From the NCBI GenBank assembly GCA_022495005.1, contig JAGYXB010000037.1, positions 124,001-188,000 on the forward strand: DNA of 64,000 nt. The letters run 5' to 3'. This DNA comes from Rhyacophila brunnea (taxonomy: Eukaryota; Arthropoda; Insecta; Trichoptera; Rhyacophilidae). A program made the translations under genes and the position numbers. The notes under the pieces were generated by a model that ran no database searches, had not been told where the DNA came from, and saw only the letters and a list, made by a program, of their open reading frames with translations. Below are positions 60,014-64,000 of this stretch, in pieces. The first letter of the stretch is position 1. Every line of letters starts with the position of its first letter.

Positions 60014-60634
60014 ATGGTTATCACAGTCTAATAACAATTGCCTGTAGGATTTAGGAAGAAATCTCCTAACTAAACGATTGTAGAGCCAATTATTTCAGAT
60101 CCGTTACAGATTCATTTGATCTTTAGATTTGAATATCTTTCCCACCGTGTACCGATTCCAAAGACGTTCTTAGTATCTTTCCGGAGATGTATAGAGTGCT
60201 TCGTCATGTTTTACGCTTGGTTTTCTTTCACATTCTGTCTGTCTTAATTTCAGCGCGTCGACACGTAATATTTTTTTAAACACCCAAGTTTGTCAATATC
60301 GGGCCGTTGAAAAAAACCATGGTTTGTTCTAAATCTACCAGCCTTAGATGCATCGAAACACTACATGTTCCACCTAACCCACATTCTGTGTGTTGTAAAT
60401 ATTATTAAATGTTCAAAGTAGAATGGTATTACACATTATTGTGAATAATTTGACAAGACCTTTTTTGTGTACATAGGTGTATAGGTGTGAAAATTTGTGT
60501 ACTGAGTGAGTAATCATTATGTAGTAAGTATTGTCTTTAGAAGTTAGTTGGTATGCTTGACACGGACATGTAGTTTATGGTACATAATAAGTAAACATCA
60601 CCTTTTATGTGTAATGTAAATTAGATCTCAAATA

Positions 60635-62379
60635 CAGGGTGACTGGCACTTGAATGTTAAAAATCATACACGAATACCGAACTTTATGTAGGTATAAATG
60701 CGGATAACTGTTTGAAACGTAACCGACACCTGGCTAAAACACAACAATGTTTTGATTCCGGTTAGTCTTAAACTTCGATCAGTTTATATGAAAATAAGGA
60801 AAAGTAAGACCCGGGAACCGGGAGCTATTAGAATGGTGGTACCCGGCGGGCCACGAATTTCTATGAAAAATAAAACGTTAAAAACAACATTATTAATTAA
60901 AAATATATTAAAAGTATATTATAAAGATTTGTATATCAGTTAAGAATATCAATGTGATTTCAAGAGATGGCAGTATATTGTGTACAATATATTAATTTAT
61001 TTAAAACAACCGACCGGGGCTAGTGTAGCGAGTGTAAAGTACAGCGTGTATACATTCTCATTTTCTATGGCCGGCCTTGCATGCACGGATTTGTAGAGTG
61101 GGTAAACGCGCTTGTGGCATATATCCCGTTAATAAATCTAGTCGTTGACCGGTTTAAACCTCCGATGTATCAATTTTGTTTTCATTTTGTTTTTGTACGT
61201 TTATATTAGACCACACAGTTTCTATATACCATCAAAATTAAACTAAATTATAATTAAAATATAAATCGATTTATTAATACCATATCGAATATATTGCATT
61301 TTTAAATGGATAGGATCACATCTTTTTTCAGTTCTGCAATTAATAATATGAGGAACTTTTCCTGCATCTATAACTATTTGCAGTTACAGTAAAAAAATTC
61401 CTGTTATGTGTCGTCGAAACTGTCACCTGTCATATAACTCAAAATATTCTGTAATATGTTTAATAAACAGGCAAAGAATGATTGATGTTTAGTTTTATTC
61501 TTTCAATTGGAAATTGGCCAATACGACTTTTGTAGTTAACTTGGCTCACACATATATACAGCCATATAGGTATCTATATACGTTTTAGTTTACAGTTATA
61601 ATATTTGTCCCCCAAACAATACAATTTTGTGCACATTGGAGATTTTGTAGAAATTATGTCAAAAAGTAATGAAATATTAGACATCAATAATTTCCGTAGA
61701 TAGATAGATGTTGGAATAAAAAGACAACGATTTAATCTTTAAACTTTAAATGTTTTATTATAGATAAGAAAATCATATCTCTCTATATTATATTGACGGT
61801 GTTTTGTAACAGGGGCGAATTAACCATAATGCTATTTTACAGGATTTTGAGGATTTTTAACTTTTGACGCTTATTTATTAATTACCTGTGGATGATTATA
61901 AATGTCTAACAAGTTTATAATAAAGCTTAGAAAGAATAGTGTCCTTGTAATAGGCATTATAATATAGTATTTTAAAAGGCCTAATATGTCACATTCGCTC
62001 TTACGATTATCATTTTAAGTACTTTCCTGTGGAGATACAAATTCGCCGTTTTTACACAACAAAACTAGTGAGGTACATATTGTTTTTTCATTAAAATCTC
62101 GATTTCGCGAAAATGGTTGATTCGCCCTTTTTACAAAACACTGACGAATTATGCATCATATTAAAAAGTACAGTTTTTTGTAAAGACACAGATTCTTGTA
62201 TAATGTATTTAGTTTTTTTTAATTAAAAAATACATGTCAATGCCAGATATCATAGAAATGTAGAGGTCCAGAATGAAAAGTCCACCTATCAGTTAATCAA
62301 ATTAATAAAAAAATATATACCTCTTTAATAGTTTCCTACTGTTTGTCGAAGTTTTTACATCTGACTGCCAGTCACCCTG
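60635..62379. mobile_element. 1.7-kb DNA element with CAGGGTGACTGGCA ends
   Basis: CAGGGTGACTGGCA at 60635 is exactly inverted at the right end (TGCCAGTCACCCTG, to 62379). TA flanks both sides. No open frame in the interior exceeds about 60 codons with any motif, so it is a deleted or non-autonomous copy. The superfamily is undetermined. Confidence 0.65.
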
Positions 62380-62782
62380 TATATACATAAATAACCTGAA
62401 TGGAATATTCTTACATACATCTACATATTACTTCACAGCCTCTAATGAATTTTTAAAATACAATGAAACAAAGATTATTTGAAGGACTAGCGATGACTCC
62501 TTGACATTGACAGATGATCAAAAAATAATAAACGTACTTACAAGTAAAAATCCATCAATTTACTTACTTATTTAAAAAATATTTTTTACTGTCGCTATTA
62601 TGGCTAGAAAATAGTTTTAAAACAAATAGATAATATTGCTGTGGCAGTATAATTAGGATAATGACGATTTTTTACTATATTGTGCATTATCCACTGATGT
62701 AGAGGATTGTTAAATAACTGTTTTCTTGAATTTTATGACTCTTATAAGCCAGCGAGATTAGTCATCAATATTATGAGGTTTA

Positions 62783-63145
62783 TGGGTCGATGATATTCAG
62801 CTACTTTATAAGCTGCTTGTTGGCGAATTTACAATCTGCTTGTAAATTCGCCCAGTGTCATCGAACAAGTTAACAAGCAGATTGTAAACAATCTACCGAG
62901 AAAAGTTGAAAGCCGGTCAACTTTACACGCTACACGAGTAATAGAAGCGACCTCCCGGTAAAAAACGAACTACTCAATATGTCCTGTGAAAATAGTACTG
63001 AAAATGACGGTTTCAACCCGCTAGCTTGTTGGCTTCTGAACGAGTGGAAAGTTTTGTGTGTCATCATCACAATCGCACTAGCTGACTCGCCTGCTTTTAA
63101 ATTCGCCAACAAGCAGCTTGTAAAGTAGCTCAATGTCATTGACAC
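62783..63145 (+). mobile_element. Harbinger-like MITE, intact copy 2
   Basis: It aligns with 13846-15766 minus its insertion. Inverted subterminal stretches (AGCTACTTTATAAGCTGCTT and, reversed, AGCTACTTTACAAGCTGCTT) form a long hairpin. TTA flanks it at 62780-62782 and 63146-63148. Confidence 0.8.
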
Positions 63146-63340
63146 TTAACGTGTTTAAAGTGGCTATAGAGTCTTTTAAAGATGTAGGAGTATGAGATTA
63201 AGTCTGTAAAGAAAGGCCCAGAGTTTCCAGGCCAGAACAATATGAATCTTGTTTGGCGGGTCTCATGGTTAACAACCGATCCTCTTCAAAAATCTGTCAT
63301 GGTATTATCTACGCCAGTGGCGAAGGGTGGAGGTAGGCTG

Positions 63341-64000
63341 TTAAGATCCGATATAAATAGCGTACACTAAACTTTGACAGTCATACGTATTTGTTTTTAT
63401 TAAACTAAGACAACAATTTGCAGATAGTGTTGGTTAGTTTTTAATAATCAATTAAATTATGCTTATCCCAAACCACAAGAGTTTAGGTTTGCTATGGGCG
63501 ATCCGATAAAAATCATTCACACTTTTGCAGTCATATTTATTTGTTTTCGTTGAATTAAGAATACATAGAGTTACAGATGGTGTTGGTTAGTTTTTTTTAA
63601 ATTCATTTAGCCCTGCCTAACCAAACCATAAGATATATCATCTATAAAATATCTAAAACTATGATTTAATGGCATAATTTTAGATATTTTATAGATAAAC
63701 GAATTTTTTTATCTATTATGTTTTGGTTTAGGCAGGGTTTAATGAATTTAAGAAAACTAACCAACACCATCTCATGTAAGTTTAATTTAATGAAAACAAA
63801 TAAGTACGACTAAAAAATGGGTAAACTTTTTTTGTTGTATCGCCCATAGTATACCTAAACTATTACGGTTTGCTCTAGGAAGAGTTTAATTGAATTTTAA
63901 AAACTAACCAACACTATCTGGATATTGTAGTCTTAGTTCAATGAAAATAAATATGTATGACTGACAAAGTTTCATATGTACTATTTACGTTGGATCTTAA
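63341..64000. mobile_element. TTAA-flanked foldback element, fourth family
   Basis: TTAAGATCCGATATAAATAG at the left is inverted at the right end (GTACTATTTACGTTGGATCTTAA, shortened here to its last bases GGATCTTAA), which coincides with the window edge. Nested inverted segments (TTGGTTAGTTTTT and AACCAAACCATAAGATAT types) fill the arms. It is non-coding. Confidence 0.65.

Overview
The window looks like nuclear DNA from an insect, most likely a moth or butterfly, although the order is an inference. It is AT-rich, its genes are split by introns with GT-AG borders, and the sequence between exons is packed with tRNA-derived SINEs, short terminal-inverted-repeat elements and LINE remnants. I see no bacterial-type operons, rRNA genes, genuine tRNA genes or CRISPR arrays.

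Layout. (1) 741-5261 (+): the last three exons of an IRF2BP1/2/L-type transcriptional corepressor, ending in its C-terminal RING-type finger; the 5' exons lie left of the window. (2) 5.3-17 kb: intergenic, with a candidate first exon/promoter near 7220-7267 and several mobile elements. (3) 17240-21403 (+): a two-exon model for a 960-residue, low-complexity, acidic protein with repeated QTSP motifs that I do not recognise. (4) 21.5-34.8 kb: a mobile-element belt holding two pogo-like elements (one coding for a C-terminal PHD finger, the other with a LINE inserted in it), a minisatellite grown from LINE 3' tails, an almost perfect 97-bp hairpin and TTAA-flanked elements. (5) 34825-52090 (-): a complete nine-exon gene for translation elongation factor 1 gamma (420 aa, all junctions in phase), whose introns carry a mariner, a THAP-finger fragment, SINEs, hAT-like elements and LINE pieces. 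(6) 52.1-64 kb: no convincing host gene; again many inverted-repeat elements.

The two recognised genes are housekeeping or regulatory genes and do not form a functional unit with each other. The most informative content is the record of nested transposition. Several insertions can be read base by base because an uninterrupted copy of the target repeat is present elsewhere in the window: mariner inside a TTAA element, a 10-bp-duplication element inside a Harbinger-like MITE, and hAT-like elements inside a MITE and a SINE. I found no clear case for a new multi-gene system. The best candidates for novelty are the unassigned 960-aa protein, the element family with 10-bp target duplications, the 150-bp zero-spacer palindrome, and the LINE-tail minisatellite.
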